DNA of 60,996 bases from Clostridia bacterium (lineage in GTDB: Bacteria; Bacillota; Clostridia; Acetivibrionales; DSM-2933): assembly GCA_026418275.1 (NCBI GenBank), contig JAOABQ010000062.1:1-60996 (forward strand), read 5' to 3'. A program made the translations under genes and the position numbers. The notes below the pieces were generated by a model, which saw only the letters and a list, made by a program, of their open reading frames with translations, searched no databases and was not told where the DNA came from. Numbering within the stretch: position 1 is the first letter of the stretch; each line of letters starts with the position of its first letter. This document shows, piece after piece, positions 7,652 to 17,057 of this stretch.

Positions 7652-10156
7652 TTACGGTATCGCTATGGCATTCTTTTCTTTGAGATCCTTCAAGTCATTG
7701 GCTTTAATCATCTTGGTGGATAAGGTATACAGAGTATCTCCAATATATAAAATCCGGTCTACCGCACTTTCGTAGTCAAAGGAATAGTTGCCCGCTTTCA
7801 GGTAATCCAATATAGATAGATGCGAAACCTTTCCTTTCAGCGTAAAACCTTTTTCCAAGTCGATGTTATACACATAGGCTCCCTGAAACACAAATTCTCC
7901 ACTTGCAAACATGACTTCTTTCTCATCCATGATTTCCTTATTTTTAATCTCCATTACTGTGACAGGAAACGCCATCAGGTTTTTCTCTTTGGAGAAAAGA
8001 AGTGCTTTATGGTTTGTTAATAGCGGTGAATCGGTTCCCCTGTCCCCTATAATTTCTTTAAACATCTCTTTAGGGTTGTTCACATCGGTCACATCAAATA
8101 AAGCAATTTTCATTCCCTGATTTAAAGCTCTTCCATCGGTTTCAACCGTATCCTTACCGAATCCGATAATATGGTTTTCATCATAGGGATGAATATAATT
8201 GCTGTAGCCCGGAATCTTCAAAGCACCTAGGATCGCCGGCTTTTTTGGATCCTTCAAATCAATGACAAAGAGTGGGTCTACAGTCTTGAATGTAACCATA
8301 TAAGCCCTGTCTCCCATAAACCTTACAGAGTAAATGTGTTCTCCGGGCGCGATATCCTCAAGTCTTCCAGTAATGTTCATCACTTCGTCCAAAACATAGA
8401 GGTTGTTCTTAGAAATTCCCATATTCGTCGTCGTAGCAATTCTAAATGCCGCTCCGTTCTCATCCATAGAGAACTGATTCAAAATTGTACCCGGTACCTC
8501 CCCCTTGTTAAGGTAAGTCACCTGGCCATTACTTAAGGAAAACTTGTATACCAAGGTATTGGGCTCATAATAGTTTATTACGGATTCTTTCTTCGAAAGC
8601 TTTCCATCTCCGGCTTCCGGCTGTAGTTGGCTGTTATAATTGGTTACCGCTACATAGAGGTTTTGACCTGAAGCATAGATATTTTGACCTGAACCCAAAT
8701 AGGTAGAAACCTTTGCTGCCTCAGCCATATTTTCCAGATTGATTCCTGTCACCATAAGATAGTTTGTCTGTACAATATTTGGGAAATACCTGATTTCCGG
8801 ATATTGTACATCAATAAACTCATTTTTAACAGCCGTATCTCTATAGCAAGGTAAGATTACATCCTTCTCATTCTGGATTCCGTAATAACCCATATGCTTA
8901 TTGGCAACAAGGTAAAGAGAATTACCGATTTTGCGGGAAGATACATAATTTCCTGAAAGCTCCACTTCTCTTAGCTGTTTTATATTGGATTTATCTGCAA
9001 TATCATATATAATGGCTTTCGTTGTTTCAGTATATCCCTTTGGCGGCATCATGTAAATGGAGTCAGCTATATCCGCCTTTACTTTTTTTTGCGCTGAAGC
9101 CCCGCTTTGTATGTCCCCAGTTGACAATTTCTCCTCATTATTAAAGGAGTTTCCGATCACCACCATGTATTTGTCATCCACATAAATCTCCAAAGGTGCA
9201 AAATTTCCATCGGTAAACTTTAATGTGCTCACAATTTGCATGTTTTCAGAAGGGTAAGCCTTTGCTACCACAATCCGCTGCTTGTTTACCTGGTATATGT
9301 ATGCTCCGTCTGTCTTTACTACATCCGCTTCATCAACCCCTTGTACCTGAACGTTGGTCTTAGAGTAATCATTTGAGCCGGCACCTTCAGCCTTTGAATT
9401 GGTTACCGAGGATTTAACATCTGCTTCCTTTGCCATTTGTGGTGCAGCCCTGTTAGTCATATCTGCGACTTCACTAAACAAAACATTTATTTCGTCATTT
9501 TTAACTCTGTACGCTTTTCCCCAATATCCGTTTCCCCTGTCGGCTTTCCCGAGTAATGTCTTCAAGGCGTCAAAGGAACCTACTATAGGGAGATTATTGA
9601 CTTTAGATATCACACTATCTAAAAAAGCCTTGTCCTTATCCTTGTCGAAAATATTTTCCGTATCGCTGACTACGATGAGACCCCGGTCATAAAATACCTT
9701 TTTGCCCAGCGATTCTACCAATTGCCGCAAAGGGATGTAGGCTCTCTGGTTAATAACCTCTGCAGCCACCTCCAAGTTTACTTTCTTCCCGTTCACTGTC
9801 ATATTTTTACTTCCTATCACAAGCTTCACATCTTTTTTGCCCGAAGATATGCTTACCGTCGAAGCTTTGGCTTCCCAGCCTACCTTCCACCCGGTGCTCT
9901 CGGAAATAAACCGAACAGGAACAAGTGTCCTTCCATCCTTAACAATAGGTTTAACCTCTCCATTTTTGGGATCCACCTGGGTTTCAGTATCGTTCACATA
10001 GGCCTGTGAGCTTCCCACATACAACACAACCGCATCCTTTAACCTGCTTTTCAAGTCCCCCACCGGTTTTGCCTTAGCAGCCACACAACCGACAGCGGAT
10101 GTTAAAAGAAAAGCCGAGGCTAAAACCGTACTGAAAATTCTTACCAATCCTCTCAT
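7652..10156 (-). CDS. lipoprotein with copper-amine-oxidase-like N-terminal domain and beta-propeller
   Basis: 834 residues. The N-terminus has a signal peptide ending in TSAVGC, a plausible lipobox with Cys24. Residues about 50-165 match the copper amine oxidase N-terminal-like domain common in clostridial surface proteins (GRTLVPVRFISESTGW...RAYIPLRQLVESLGKKV). The rest matches the family of secreted proteins with a C-terminal beta-propeller (VQGVDEADVVKTDGAYIYQV; MVTGINLENM; DRAYMVTFKTVDPLFVIDL). It probably sits on the outer face of the membrane. Its function is unknown; a protein- or wall-binding role is inference. GGAGATGG precedes the ATG. Confidence 0.85.
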   Translation of the reverse strand: MRGLVRIFSTVLASAFLLTSAVGCVAAKAKPVGDLKSRLKDAVVLYVGSSQAYVNDTETQVDPKNGEVKPIVKDGRTLVPVRFISESTGWKVGWEAKASTVSISSGKKDVKLVIGSKNMTVNGKKVNLEVAAEVINQRAYIPLRQLVESLGKKVFYDRGLIVVSDTENIFDKDKDKAFLDSVISKVNNLPIVGSFDALKTLLGKADRGNGYWGKAYRVKNDEINVLFSEVADMTNRAAPQMAKEADVKSSVTNSKAEGAGSNDYSKTNVQVQGVDEADVVKTDGAYIYQVNKQRIVVAKAYPSENMQIVSTLKFTDGNFAPLEIYVDDKYMVVIGNSFNNEEKLSTGDIQSGASAQKKVKADIADSIYMMPPKGYTETTKAIIYDIADKSNIKQLREVELSGNYVSSRKIGNSLYLVANKHMGYYGIQNEKDVILPCYRDTAVKNEFIDVQYPEIRYFPNIVQTNYLMVTGINLENMAEAAKVSTYLGSGQNIYASGQNLYVAVTNYNSQLQPEAGDGKLSKKESVINYYEPNTLVYKFSLSNGQVTYLNKGEVPGTILNQFSMDENGAAFRIATTTNMGISKNNLYVLDEVMNITGRLEDIAPGEHIYSVRFMGDRAYMVTFKTVDPLFVIDLKDPKKPAILGALKIPGYSNYIHPYDENHIIGFGKDTVETDGRALNQGMKIALFDVTDVNNPKEMFKEIIGDRGTDSPLLTNHKALLFSKEKNLMAFPVTVMEIKNKEIMDEKEVMFASGEFVFQGAYVYNIDLEKGFTLKGKVSHLSILDYLKAGNYSFDYESAVDRILYIGDTLYTLSTKMIKANDLKDLKEKNAIAIP

Positions 10157-10291
10157 TTCTTTTCCATCTCCTTTTATTTTTATTAATCCGGGAAATTAGG
10201 ACTATAAATACCATGTACCTTTGCTTACTATTTTTGACGGGAATGTATAAAAAAAGTTCCTTTAATTTTAAAAGATTCAATAAAAAATAAG

Positions 10292-10316
10292 GGAGATGCT
10301 AAAGTTTAGCATCTCC
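10292..10316. terminator. terminator downstream of DUF5050-like lipoprotein gene
   Basis: GGAGATGCTAAA and its exact complement are separated by one base. The minus-strand reading is followed by CTTATTTTTT, and the plus strand by TCTTTTTTT. It ends the 10348-11292 gene and insulates the gene that starts at 10156. Confidence 0.9.
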
Positions 10317-10347
10317 TCTTTTTTTATATAGCTAATTATAAAAAAGC

Positions 10348-11292
10348 CTAGTTAATTTCCTCTTTACCGGTGCCATCTTTTTTAATTCTATATGGAATGG
10401 ATTTTGCGTCCGGAGTCTGTACCATATAATAAATCCAGTCCCCTGCAACATTAACCTCTGTACATGCACCATCCGAAAGAACTTTCTTGTCGCCGCCTTC
10501 CGTATTCATTTTATAAAGCTTGTCCCCTTCGGTATAAATGGAGCAGTATATATTATTGCCTACTACATTGAGCCATGCATGGCCTCCCTCAGCAACTTCT
10601 GTCCTCTCCGTTCCATCGGTTTTTACCCTGTAAATGCTGTCGTTTTCGGTGGTACTTACATAGAAAACCCAATCCCCGATAACATTTAAATAGATAGATC
10701 TTTCCTTATTCAGCTTCACCCTGCCCGTACCATCCAGCTTCATCTTATAAATACTGTCATCATCTCTACTATTTGAATAATAAATCCAATCGCCGGCTAT
10801 ATTCATATATTGGGATCTATCGTCATTTACCTTTGTCCTGCTGCTTCCATCCGTCTTTATCTTATACACTTTGTCGTCATCTTTTCTATTTGAGTAATAA
10901 ATCCACTCGCCTACCACCGTTGTATAAAGTGAATTATCATCATTGATTTTTGCTCTGCCGGAGCCATCTGCTTTTATCTTGTAGAGTTTGGAGCCATCCC
11001 CTGCATTAGCATAATAGACCCATTCACCGGAGGCTTTTATGTAATAAACTTTGTCGTCGGAAATCTTTGTTTTGCTTGAACCATCAGTTTTAATTTTATG
11101 CAGCTTTCCTTCCTTTCCTCTAAAAAAGATCCAATCCCCCTGAATATCCGCAACCCCTTTGCTGCTTATGTTTCCTGCGCCTGTGGATGATTCTGGAAGC
11201 GGACCTACTTTTTTCGGACCACATCCGGCAAATAAAGAAATTGCCATCATGAACACCAATAAAATACCTATTTTTCTTACTACCCTTACCAT
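10348..11292 (-). CDS. DUF5050-like repeat lipoprotein
   Basis: 314 residues from the ATG at 11292, chosen because AAGGGGG lies 8 bases before it; the open frame extends upstream to 11343. The signal peptide ends in LFAGC (lipobox), so it is a lipoprotein. The mature part holds about six repeats of roughly 40 residues with the core GDWIYYSN...KIYKIKTDGSSRTKI, the pattern of DUF5050 / beta-propeller-like surface proteins. Function unknown. A role as an extracellular binding or sensing protein is inference. Confidence 0.83.
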   Translation of the reverse strand: MVRVVRKIGILLVFMMAISLFAGCGPKKVGPLPESSTGAGNISSKGVADIQGDWIFFRGKEGKLHKIKTDGSSKTKISDDKVYYIKASGEWVYYANAGDGSKLYKIKADGSGRAKINDDNSLYTTVVGEWIYYSNRKDDDKVYKIKTDGSSRTKVNDDRSQYMNIAGDWIYYSNSRDDDSIYKMKLDGTGRVKLNKERSIYLNVIGDWVFYVSTTENDSIYRVKTDGTERTEVAEGGHAWLNVVGNNIYCSIYTEGDKLYKMNTEGGDKKVLSDGACTEVNVAGDWIYYMVQTPDAKSIPYRIKKDGTGKEEIN

Positions 11293-11494
11293 TTTGCTTT
11301 TCCCCCTTATAAATTTATATAATATATATTTAACACATACCAAGTATTTTCATTATACCATGCGAAGCTTTTTTCAAGCAAGATTTCAATTTACTTTATG
11401 TAACATAATTCTTATCCGTTTACTTTGGTATAAGAATGAAAACCAAGTCCAATTTCTATTTTTGTTTTAATGATATTAAACCTGAAAAACAACT

Positions 11495-11523
11495 GGACAT
11501 ATCCATACAAACCGGATATGTCC
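11495..11523 (-). terminator. terminator downstream of malic enzyme gene
   Basis: GGACATATCC pairs with GGATATGTCC across a 9-base loop. On the minus strand it is followed by AGTTGTTTTTC. Confidence 0.75.
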
Positions 11524-11562
11524 CTATTTAAAAACAAGTATTAAAAATTTATAGTAACGTTC

Positions 11563-12735
11563 TTAAAGCCTTGCTATTCCTGAATCCTGTGCTGCTTTTG
11601 CAACTGCTTCTGCAACTTTTGGTCCTACTCTGGGATCAAAGGGTGCAGGGATTACATAATCCTCATTCAGCTCTTGGTCACTGATCAGTGAGGCAATGGC
11701 CTTTGCTGCAGCAATTTTCATTTCATCGTTGATATCACTGGCACGGACATCCAATGCCCCCCTGAAAATTCCCGGAAACGCCAGTACATTGTTGATCTGA
11801 TTTGCAAAATCGGATCTTCCTGTACCTATAACCCTGGCTCCTGCTTCCTTGGCTTCCTCAGGCATGATCTCCGGAACAGGATTGGCCATCGCAAATATAA
11901 TCGCATCCTTAGCCATGTTCCGGACCATTTCCTTTGAAACTACCCCCGGTGCCGACAGTCCGATAAAAACGTCTGCACCGATTAATACATCTTCTAAAGA
12001 TCCTTTTTTCTTTTCAAGGTTTGATATCTTTGCCATCTCGGCTTTCTCTTTATTTAAATTATCTCTTCCTTCATATATAGCACCTTTGGTGTCACAGAGA
12101 ATTACCTTTTTCAGTCCCATGCTCATCAAAAGCTTTGTAACGGCAATTCCTGCCGCTCCGGATCCGTTGACAACCACAGATATGTCGTTGATATCCTTCT
12201 TCACAATCTTTAAGGCATTGAGCATTGCAGCCAATGTAACAACTGCGGTTCCATGCTGGTCATCATGGAAAATCGGAATATCGCATTCTTCCTTAAGACG
12301 CCGTTCTATCTCAAAACACCTGGGGGCTGAGATATCTTCCAGGTTGATCCCCCCAAAGCTTCCTGCCAACAATTTAACGGTATTTACGATTTCATCCACA
12401 TCCTTAGACCTTATACAAAGGGGAAAAGCATCTACATTTCCAAAGGTCTTAAAAAGAACGCATTTCCCTTCCATTACCGGCATTCCTGCCTCCGGCCCGA
12501 TGTCCCCAAGTCCTAAAACAGCAGTACCATCTGTAATAACAGCAACCAAATTCCACCTTCTTGTATATGCGTAAGATAAGTTTACATCCTTTTGAATAGC
12601 AAGACACGGCTCTGCTACTCCCGGTGTATAAGCCAATGAAAGATCCCTCTTGTTACTGACCGGAACAGTGCTGATAACTTCTATCTTCCCTTTCCACTCA
12701 CCATGCAGTTTTAAAGATTCTTCCTGTATAGACAT
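11563..12735 (-). CDS. malic enzyme (malate to pyruvate, NAD(P)-dependent)
   Basis: 390 residues from the ATG at 12735. GGAGGG lies 6 bases upstream and overlaps the longer TTG-started frame, which rules that one out. Converts malate to pyruvate and CO2. The sequence shows YTPGVAEPCLAI with the catalytic Tyr, LGLGDIGPEAGMPVMEGK, the metal site region FHDDQHGTAVVTLA, and the Rossmann motif VVNGSGAAGIAV. It is the short bacterial form without the phosphotransacetylase fusion. It is monocistronic between two hairpins. Cofactor choice (NAD or NADP) is not certain. Confidence 0.93.
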   Translation of the reverse strand: MSIQEESLKLHGEWKGKIEVISTVPVSNKRDLSLAYTPGVAEPCLAIQKDVNLSYAYTRRWNLVAVITDGTAVLGLGDIGPEAGMPVMEGKCVLFKTFGNVDAFPLCIRSKDVDEIVNTVKLLAGSFGGINLEDISAPRCFEIERRLKEECDIPIFHDDQHGTAVVTLAAMLNALKIVKKDINDISVVVNGSGAAGIAVTKLLMSMGLKKVILCDTKGAIYEGRDNLNKEKAEMAKISNLEKKKGSLEDVLIGADVFIGLSAPGVVSKEMVRNMAKDAIIFAMANPVPEIMPEEAKEAGARVIGTGRSDFANQINNVLAFPGIFRGALDVRASDINDEMKIAAAKAIASLISDQELNEDYVIPAPFDPRVGPKVAEAVAKAAQDSGIARL

Positions 12736-12852
12736 AAATCTTCCCTCCAAAAAAATTGATACAAAATGGCTTCCATATATAATTCCCTTAACAAAGGATA
12801 CACTTTTTCAAAAAATTAGGAACTACAGTTTAGGGATATTACCTTTAAACCA

Positions 12853-12900
12853 TTCAAAAAATACAACCCTAATTATAGCATAAGGGTTGTATTTTTTGAA
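12853..12900 (-). terminator. strong terminator after coaX operon
   Basis: Perfect 18-bp arms (TTCAAAAAATACAACCCT and its complement) with a 12-base loop. It lies 36 bp past the coaX stop on the minus strand, with T-rich sequence in the arm end. It also marks the upstream border of the malic enzyme gene. Confidence 0.88.
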
Positions 12901-12935
12901 AGAAATTTTTAGCATAATATAATTTATAACAGCAC

Positions 12936-13709
12936 TTATTGATTTCTATTCCGCTCGTATATAATTCTTAAACCTTCCAAAGTAAGAAGTGCATTGATTT
13001 CGTTAATGGTCTCGGATTCGCTCGCAATAAGTCTCGCCAATCCCCCTGTTGCAATTACCTTTATGTTATCCTCTTTCATTTCTTTTTTGATCCGCTTTAC
13101 TATATAATCCACTTGTCCCACATATCCAAATACAATACCTGATTGCATACTTACAATCGTATTCTTTCCGATCACCGTTTCAGGTTTTGCAAGCTCAATT
13201 CTAGGAAGCTTCGAAGCTCTTTGAAATAAAGCATCTGCAGAAATTTTTATTCCCGGACAGATAACTCCTCCCAAGTACTCTCCTTTGGACGAGATCGCAC
13301 AAAAGGTGGTTGCCGTACCAAAGTCCACTATAATGAGAGGGCCCCCGTAAATCTCATATGCTGCAACAGCATTCACAATCCGGTCTGCACCAACCTCCCT
13401 CGGGTTTTCATACTTGATATTGATTCCGGTCTTTACCCCCGGTCCAACGGTTATAGGATCTACCTTGAAATATTTTTTAATTGCATGTTCAATAGAATAC
13501 ATGATGGGAGGTACAACAGATGCTATAATAACTGCTTCAACCATCTTCACATTCAACTTTTCATGATTAAACAAGCTGATCATAAACATGCCGAACTCAT
13601 CGGAAGTCTTATCCTTGTCCGTCCCCATCCTCCAATGTGCTAAAAGTTTTTTTCCTTCATATACCCCAAGTACAATATTTGTATTTCCAACATCCATTAC
13701 CAGTATCAT
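12936..13709 (-). CDS. coaX: type III pantothenate kinase
   Basis: 257 residues. First step of coenzyme A synthesis, pantothenate to 4'-phosphopantothenate. It has the ASKHA fold motifs: [14 protein letters not shown] near the N-terminus (phosphate loop), [13 protein letters not shown], and [19 protein letters not shown] precedes the ATG. It is probably the last gene of a cluster that includes birA and the Asn/Arg/Glu repeat protein; the strong hairpin at 12853-12900 follows. Confidence 0.95.
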   Translation of the reverse strand: MILVMDVGNTNIVLGVYEGKKLLAHWRMGTDKDKTSDEFGMFMISLFNHEKLNVKMVEAVIIASVVPPIMYSIEHAIKKYFKVDPITVGPGVKTGINIKYENPREVGADRIVNAVAAYEIYGGPLIIVDFGTATTFCAISSKGEYLGGVICPGIKISADALFQRASKLPRIELAKPETVIGKNTIVSMQSGIVFGYVGQVDYIVKRIKKEMKEDNIKVIATGGLARLIASESETINEINALLTLEGLRIIYERNRNQ

Positions 13710-13753
13710 CTTAGATCTCCAACCTTTAAATTCAAATCTTTTATTTCCGCGGG

Positions 13754-14353
13754 TTATAGGCCAAGTCTCAAGCTTTTTATTTCTTTTATTTCAAGTTCTA
13801 TTTCCTTTTCAATTCTCATAATATCGGTTTTTATGTCTTCTACCGTCTCAACCGCTTTAATTTTATTGCTATATCGAGGTGAGTTGTTTGATCCTTGGTT
13901 ATATGACCTCTGGCCGTTGTTCTCCCTATTGGAATAGTTTCTTCCCTGGTTATTGTCCCTGGAGAATTCCTTCCTGGGTTCTCTGCCACCCTCTCTGTTA
14001 TTCTCTCTATTGTTCTCCCTATTATTATCTCTGTTATTCTCCCTATTATTATCTCTGTGATTCTCTCTGTTGTTCTCTCTGTTATTTTCCCTGTTGTTCT
14101 CTCTGTTATTTTCTCTGTTGTTTTCTCTATTCTTTTCTCTATGATTCTCTCTGTTGTTTTCTCTGTTGTTTTCTCTGTTGTTTTCCCTGTTATTCTCTCT
14201 GGGATTTTCTCTAGCTGCTTCTTTATTATCCCTATTTTGTGTATGTTCTCTTTGATCTTTTGGCGATTGATTGTTTTGATTATTCTGATTACCCGGATTA
14301 TTTGAGTTGTTTGGATTATTCGGTTTTTTTTGATAGTCATTTCTTCTGACCAT
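13754..14353 (-). CDS. low-complexity Asn/Arg/Glu repeat protein with conserved-looking C-terminal helix
   Basis: 199 residues. I recognise no family. Residues 10-45 are Asn/Gln/Pro-rich. Residues 49-124 are 19 tetrapeptide units, mostly ENNR with [12 protein letters not shown] and EGGR variants, followed by Arg/Asn/Ser-rich sequence. The last 35 residues (from [20 protein letters not shown]) are a charged, probably coiled-coil helix. GAGGGG sits 6 bases before the ATG, and the gene fits 44 bp upstream of coaX, so expression is likely. There is no signal peptide, so it is probably cytoplasmic. A nucleic-acid-binding or phase-separating role is speculation. Confidence 0.7.
   Translation of the reverse strand: MVRRNDYQKKPNNPNNSNNPGNQNNQNNQSPKDQREHTQNRDNKEAARENPRENNRENNRENNRENNRENHREKNRENNRENNRENNRENNRENNRENHRDNNRENNRDNNRENNRENNREGGREPRKEFSRDNNQGRNYSNRENNGQRSYNQGSNNSPRYSNKIKAVETVEDIKTDIMRIEKEIELEIKEIKSLRLGL
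13982..14209 (-). repeat. 12-bp tandem repeat encoding ENNR units
   Basis: About 19 tandem 12-bp units of the form AGAGAGAACAAC with synonymous and single-base variants. The repetition opens additional reading frames on both strands, which are shadows. Confidence 0.9.
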
Positions 14354-14403
14354 TTTTTAACCCCTCTCTTTAAATAGAAAATTCGTATCCCTCTTTTTCC
14401 TGC

Positions 14404-15192
14404 TTACAAACAGATTAAATCAGCTGCATTATTTCCCAATATATCCTCTTCTACTGCAGGTTCAAAGCCCATCATTTTTATCCTTCTTATTTCCTCTCCC
14501 TGATCTGTCCAAGGAGAATCGGTTGCAAAAACAATTTTTTTATGCCCATGGTTTCTGACCATTCTTTTAAATTGCTCCTCACCCAACCACTCCAAGCTGT
14601 AAGATGTATCAAAATAAATATCCTCACCCACCAAATACTTCTCTACTTCGTCCCAACATTTAAACCCGCCCATATGCGCCGCAATGATTTTCCCTCCGGG
14701 AAAAGCTCTGACTACCTTGCGCATTCTTTGGGGAGTACAGTGGTAAGGCTCGGGTAAACCGATATCCACCCCGGCATGAAATAGGATCATAAGCCCAAGG
14801 TCAAATGCACATTCGTATATAGGGAACAGCCTTTGTTCGTCTACAAAAAAATCTTGATAGTCAGGATGGAGCTTAATTCCTTTAAGACCAAGTGCTTTAA
14901 TCCTTTTAAGCTCGTCTTTCCACCCTATGTACTCAGGGTGTATGCTGCCGAAACAAATGATTTCACCATCTTGTACCTCTACGGCCCAGTCGTTTACAGT
15001 TCTTGTTTGCGAAGGCTTGGTAGCAATGGAAAGAATAACGGAATGACTGATTCCCTCCGTTCTCATGGATTTTTTAATGCTGCCCAGAGTCCCATCCAGC
15101 CTTGCCGGGATTCTTGCACAAGCTGCAAGCTTAGGAACCGCTTTCATAGCCAATTCATCCGGAAAGCAATGAACATGAAAATCGATAACCAT
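14404..15192 (-). CDS. amidohydrolase-family metal-dependent hydrolase
   Basis: 262 residues from the ATG at 15192; AGGAGA lies 8 bases before it, so the nine codons upstream in frame are probably not translated. A TIM-barrel of the amidohydrolase_2 type: the metal-binding HVH near the N-terminus (VIDFHVHCFPDE), GIKLHPDYQD, LFHAGVDIG, AAHMGG, and the late Asp in FATDSPWTDQGEE. Family members are decarboxylases or hydrolases of cyclic acids; the substrate cannot be predicted. It lies between birA and the ENNR protein on the same strand. Confidence 0.85.
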   Translation of the reverse strand: MVIDFHVHCFPDELAMKAVPKLAACARIPARLDGTLGSIKKSMRTEGISHSVILSIATKPSQTRTVNDWAVEVQDGEIICFGSIHPEYIGWKDELKRIKALGLKGIKLHPDYQDFFVDEQRLFPIYECAFDLGLMILFHAGVDIGLPEPYHCTPQRMRKVVRAFPGGKIIAAHMGGFKCWDEVEKYLVGEDIYFDTSYSLEWLGEEQFKRMVRNHGHKKIVFATDSPWTDQGEEIRRIKMMGFEPAVEEDILGNNAADLICL

Positions 15193-15228
15193 TCTACCAT
15201 TCTCCTGCCTTTTTATCATTCATTTTAT

Positions 15229-16239
15229 TTAAATATACCCCATGATACCCCGTACCGAGATCTCACCGGATACAAACTCTCTTACAACGCCATCATCACA
15301 CGCTACAATAAGCTTCCCATCAGTACTGATATCCTTTGCAACCCCACGAAAACACTGCTCACGCAACGTTACCAAAACTTCTTTTCCAAGGGTTTCGGAG
15401 TAATTTTTCCATAGATCGATTACCTGAGTAACCTTCCCCTGGTTTAATATATTGTAAATATTCTCTAATTGGAGTAATACCTCTTTTATAATTTCACACC
15501 GATTAAAACTGTATTGTACAGCATCAGCTCCACAGCGTCCGGAAAAACTCTTAAGGGAAACCGCCCTGTCCCGTAACTCTTCGGGAAAGTCATCCTCTGC
15601 CTGATTCACATTTAATCCAATTCCAATGACAACAAAATTAATGCGTTCCATTTCTGCGTTCATTTCAGTCAATATCCCACATACTTTTTTCCCATCCAAA
15701 ATAATGTCGTTGGGCCATTTGATACCTGCTTTTATCCCGGCAGCCCGCTTCAAAGCATCCACCACAGCAACGGCTGCTGCAAGTGTTATAACTCCGACAT
15801 CACCAGGCAAAATGGCAGGGTGAAGTACTACCGACATCCAAATTCCCTTTTTATCCGGCGAATTCCAAGCTCTTCCCAGCCGGCCTCTACCTGCAGTTTG
15901 ATTTTCGGCTACAATAACCGTTCCTTCCGCACAGCCCTCATTGGCAATCTTTTTTGCATAATTATTGGTTGAATCAATGGAATTGAAATATTCGATATTC
16001 CTTCCTATTACCTTGGTTTCAAGATTATGGCCTATTTCATGAGTACTTAGAACATCCGGAGCAGATATGAGTTTATACCCCTTTTTTGATGAAGATTCGA
16101 TCTTATAGCCATCTTTTCGTAATTCGTTTATTGTTTTCCAAACTGCAGTCCTTGAAACTCCCAAAAGTCCACTTAACATCTCCCCTGAAACATAGGCGGA
16201 GCAGTCTTTTCTCAATTGATTCAATACCCTGATTTTCAC
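15229..16239 (-). CDS. birA: bifunctional biotin--[acetyl-CoA-carboxylase] ligase / biotin operon repressor
   Basis: 336 residues. The N-terminal winged helix (SGEMLSGLLGVSRTAVWKTINELRKDGY, about residues 17-45) makes this the DNA-binding type. The catalytic domain follows with FNSIDSTNNYAKK, the biotinyl-AMP loop GRGRLGRAW, KWPNDIILDGKKVCGIL, and a C-terminal SH3-like domain. It attaches biotin to carboxylases and, with biotinyl-AMP, represses biotin genes. The start is GTG after GAGGTTTTT. No biotin genes are in the window. Confidence 0.95.
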   Translation of the reverse strand: MKIRVLNQLRKDCSAYVSGEMLSGLLGVSRTAVWKTINELRKDGYKIESSSKKGYKLISAPDVLSTHEIGHNLETKVIGRNIEYFNSIDSTNNYAKKIANEGCAEGTVIVAENQTAGRGRLGRAWNSPDKKGIWMSVVLHPAILPGDVGVITLAAAVAVVDALKRAAGIKAGIKWPNDIILDGKKVCGILTEMNAEMERINFVVIGIGLNVNQAEDDFPEELRDRAVSLKSFSGRCGADAVQYSFNRCEIIKEVLLQLENIYNILNQGKVTQVIDLWKNYSETLGKEVLVTLREQCFRGVAKDISTDGKLIVACDDGVVREFVSGEISVRGIMGYI

Positions 16240-16283
16240 AAAAACCTCTTTTACCCTTTGGGTAAATCCTTATAAATTTTACA

Positions 16284-16356
16284 TTTATATTGAACGCGAT
16301 AAAGATTTTATATCGCTTCAATTTCCTTGATTTAATATCGTGAAAATTCAATTTCT
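16284..16356. repeat. family B structured repeat, copy 1
   Basis: The element begins TTTATATTGAACGCGATAAA and ends about AATATCGTGAAAATTCAATT. Its first half can fold (TTGAAcGCGATA with TATCGCtTCAA). Matching copies are at 32691-32766 and 52231-52305 (reverse), with a weak one at 44034-44118. It lies in the gap upstream of birA. Confidence 0.75.
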
Positions 16357-16411
16357 CCTTGCAAAATCACTTTGACGATCTAATTAGCTCCGGCTTTCAA
16401 AAACAGCCAGG

Positions 16412-17038
16412 CTAATAGCGTGATATTTCCGGCATTTTAATGGTATAGGCCTTTTGGCTTTCCTTATCCAGAAATATTGCTATCCTCTTTTCACTATCTT
16501 CTATTTTATCAACTTTTCCGCATTCTGCAAGCTTTGAATAAAAATAATACAGTAAGGCATCATTAAAGTCAGCATGAGTCTCTTTATAATTCTCCAAAAT
16601 ATTGTTCACGTAAAGATCCTCGGATTTATCAAACAAAACCGGCGAATCCAGCCTTTTATCCAAAATACTGATCTGCCCTTCGATGATTGTACTGGTTACA
16701 AGACATTCCGGAAGTCTAAAGGAACCGAAAATATACTTATCAACCGGCATCACTGACTCTTGGTACATATCCATAACCTGAGGAAATTCAAGCCCAACCT
16801 GGTATAAATACTTGTCCCCCACAAAGCAGTATTTGGAATCCAACTCAAGCTTTAAACACTTATATTCGGAAGATCTATACTTTTCCATTTCATCTTTGGG
16901 GTTTAACAAAGCAGATATACACTTTTTAAAATCCCCGTCAATCCATATTTCCTTATCAGACCACTTGGAAAGCTTCAATCCACAAGTTACCGCATTATCC
17001 GCCTGATCAGCCGGTATATAAAAGTAGACTTCTGCCAT
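16412..17038 (-). CDS. hypothetical protein downstream of folK
   Basis: 208 residues from the ATG at 17038, chosen because AAGGAGGG lies 6 bases upstream; the open frame begins 30 bases earlier inside folK. No family is recognised. It is soluble, acidic, and without a signal peptide or membrane segment (start MAEVYFYIPADQADNAV). Visible features are scattered aromatic residues, three Cys, and a C-terminal IAIFLDKESQKAYTIKMPEI. It follows folK by about 20 bp and probably ends the folP-folB-folK transcript. A link to folate metabolism is only positional. Confidence 0.72.
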   Translation of the reverse strand: MAEVYFYIPADQADNAVTCGLKLSKWSDKEIWIDGDFKKCISALLNPKDEMEKYRSSEYKCLKLELDSKYCFVGDKYLYQVGLEFPQVMDMYQESVMPVDKYIFGSFRLPECLVTSTIIEGQISILDKRLDSPVLFDKSEDLYVNNILENYKETHADFNDALLYYFYSKLAECGKVDKIEDSEKRIAIFLDKESQKAYTIKMPEISRY

Positions 17039-17057
17039 GTTTACCCTCCTTTTCATC

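Noticed and set aside
11849..12574. 241-codon plus-strand ORF antisense to malic enzyme
   Set aside because: Shadow of a well-matched enzyme gene; Ser/Ile-rich product with no start site or homology.
13840..14340. Second minus-strand ORF (166 codons) and plus-strand ORFs in the ENNR gene
   Set aside because: The 12-bp repeat keeps several frames open. Only the 13754-14353 frame has a good start site and a normal C-terminus.
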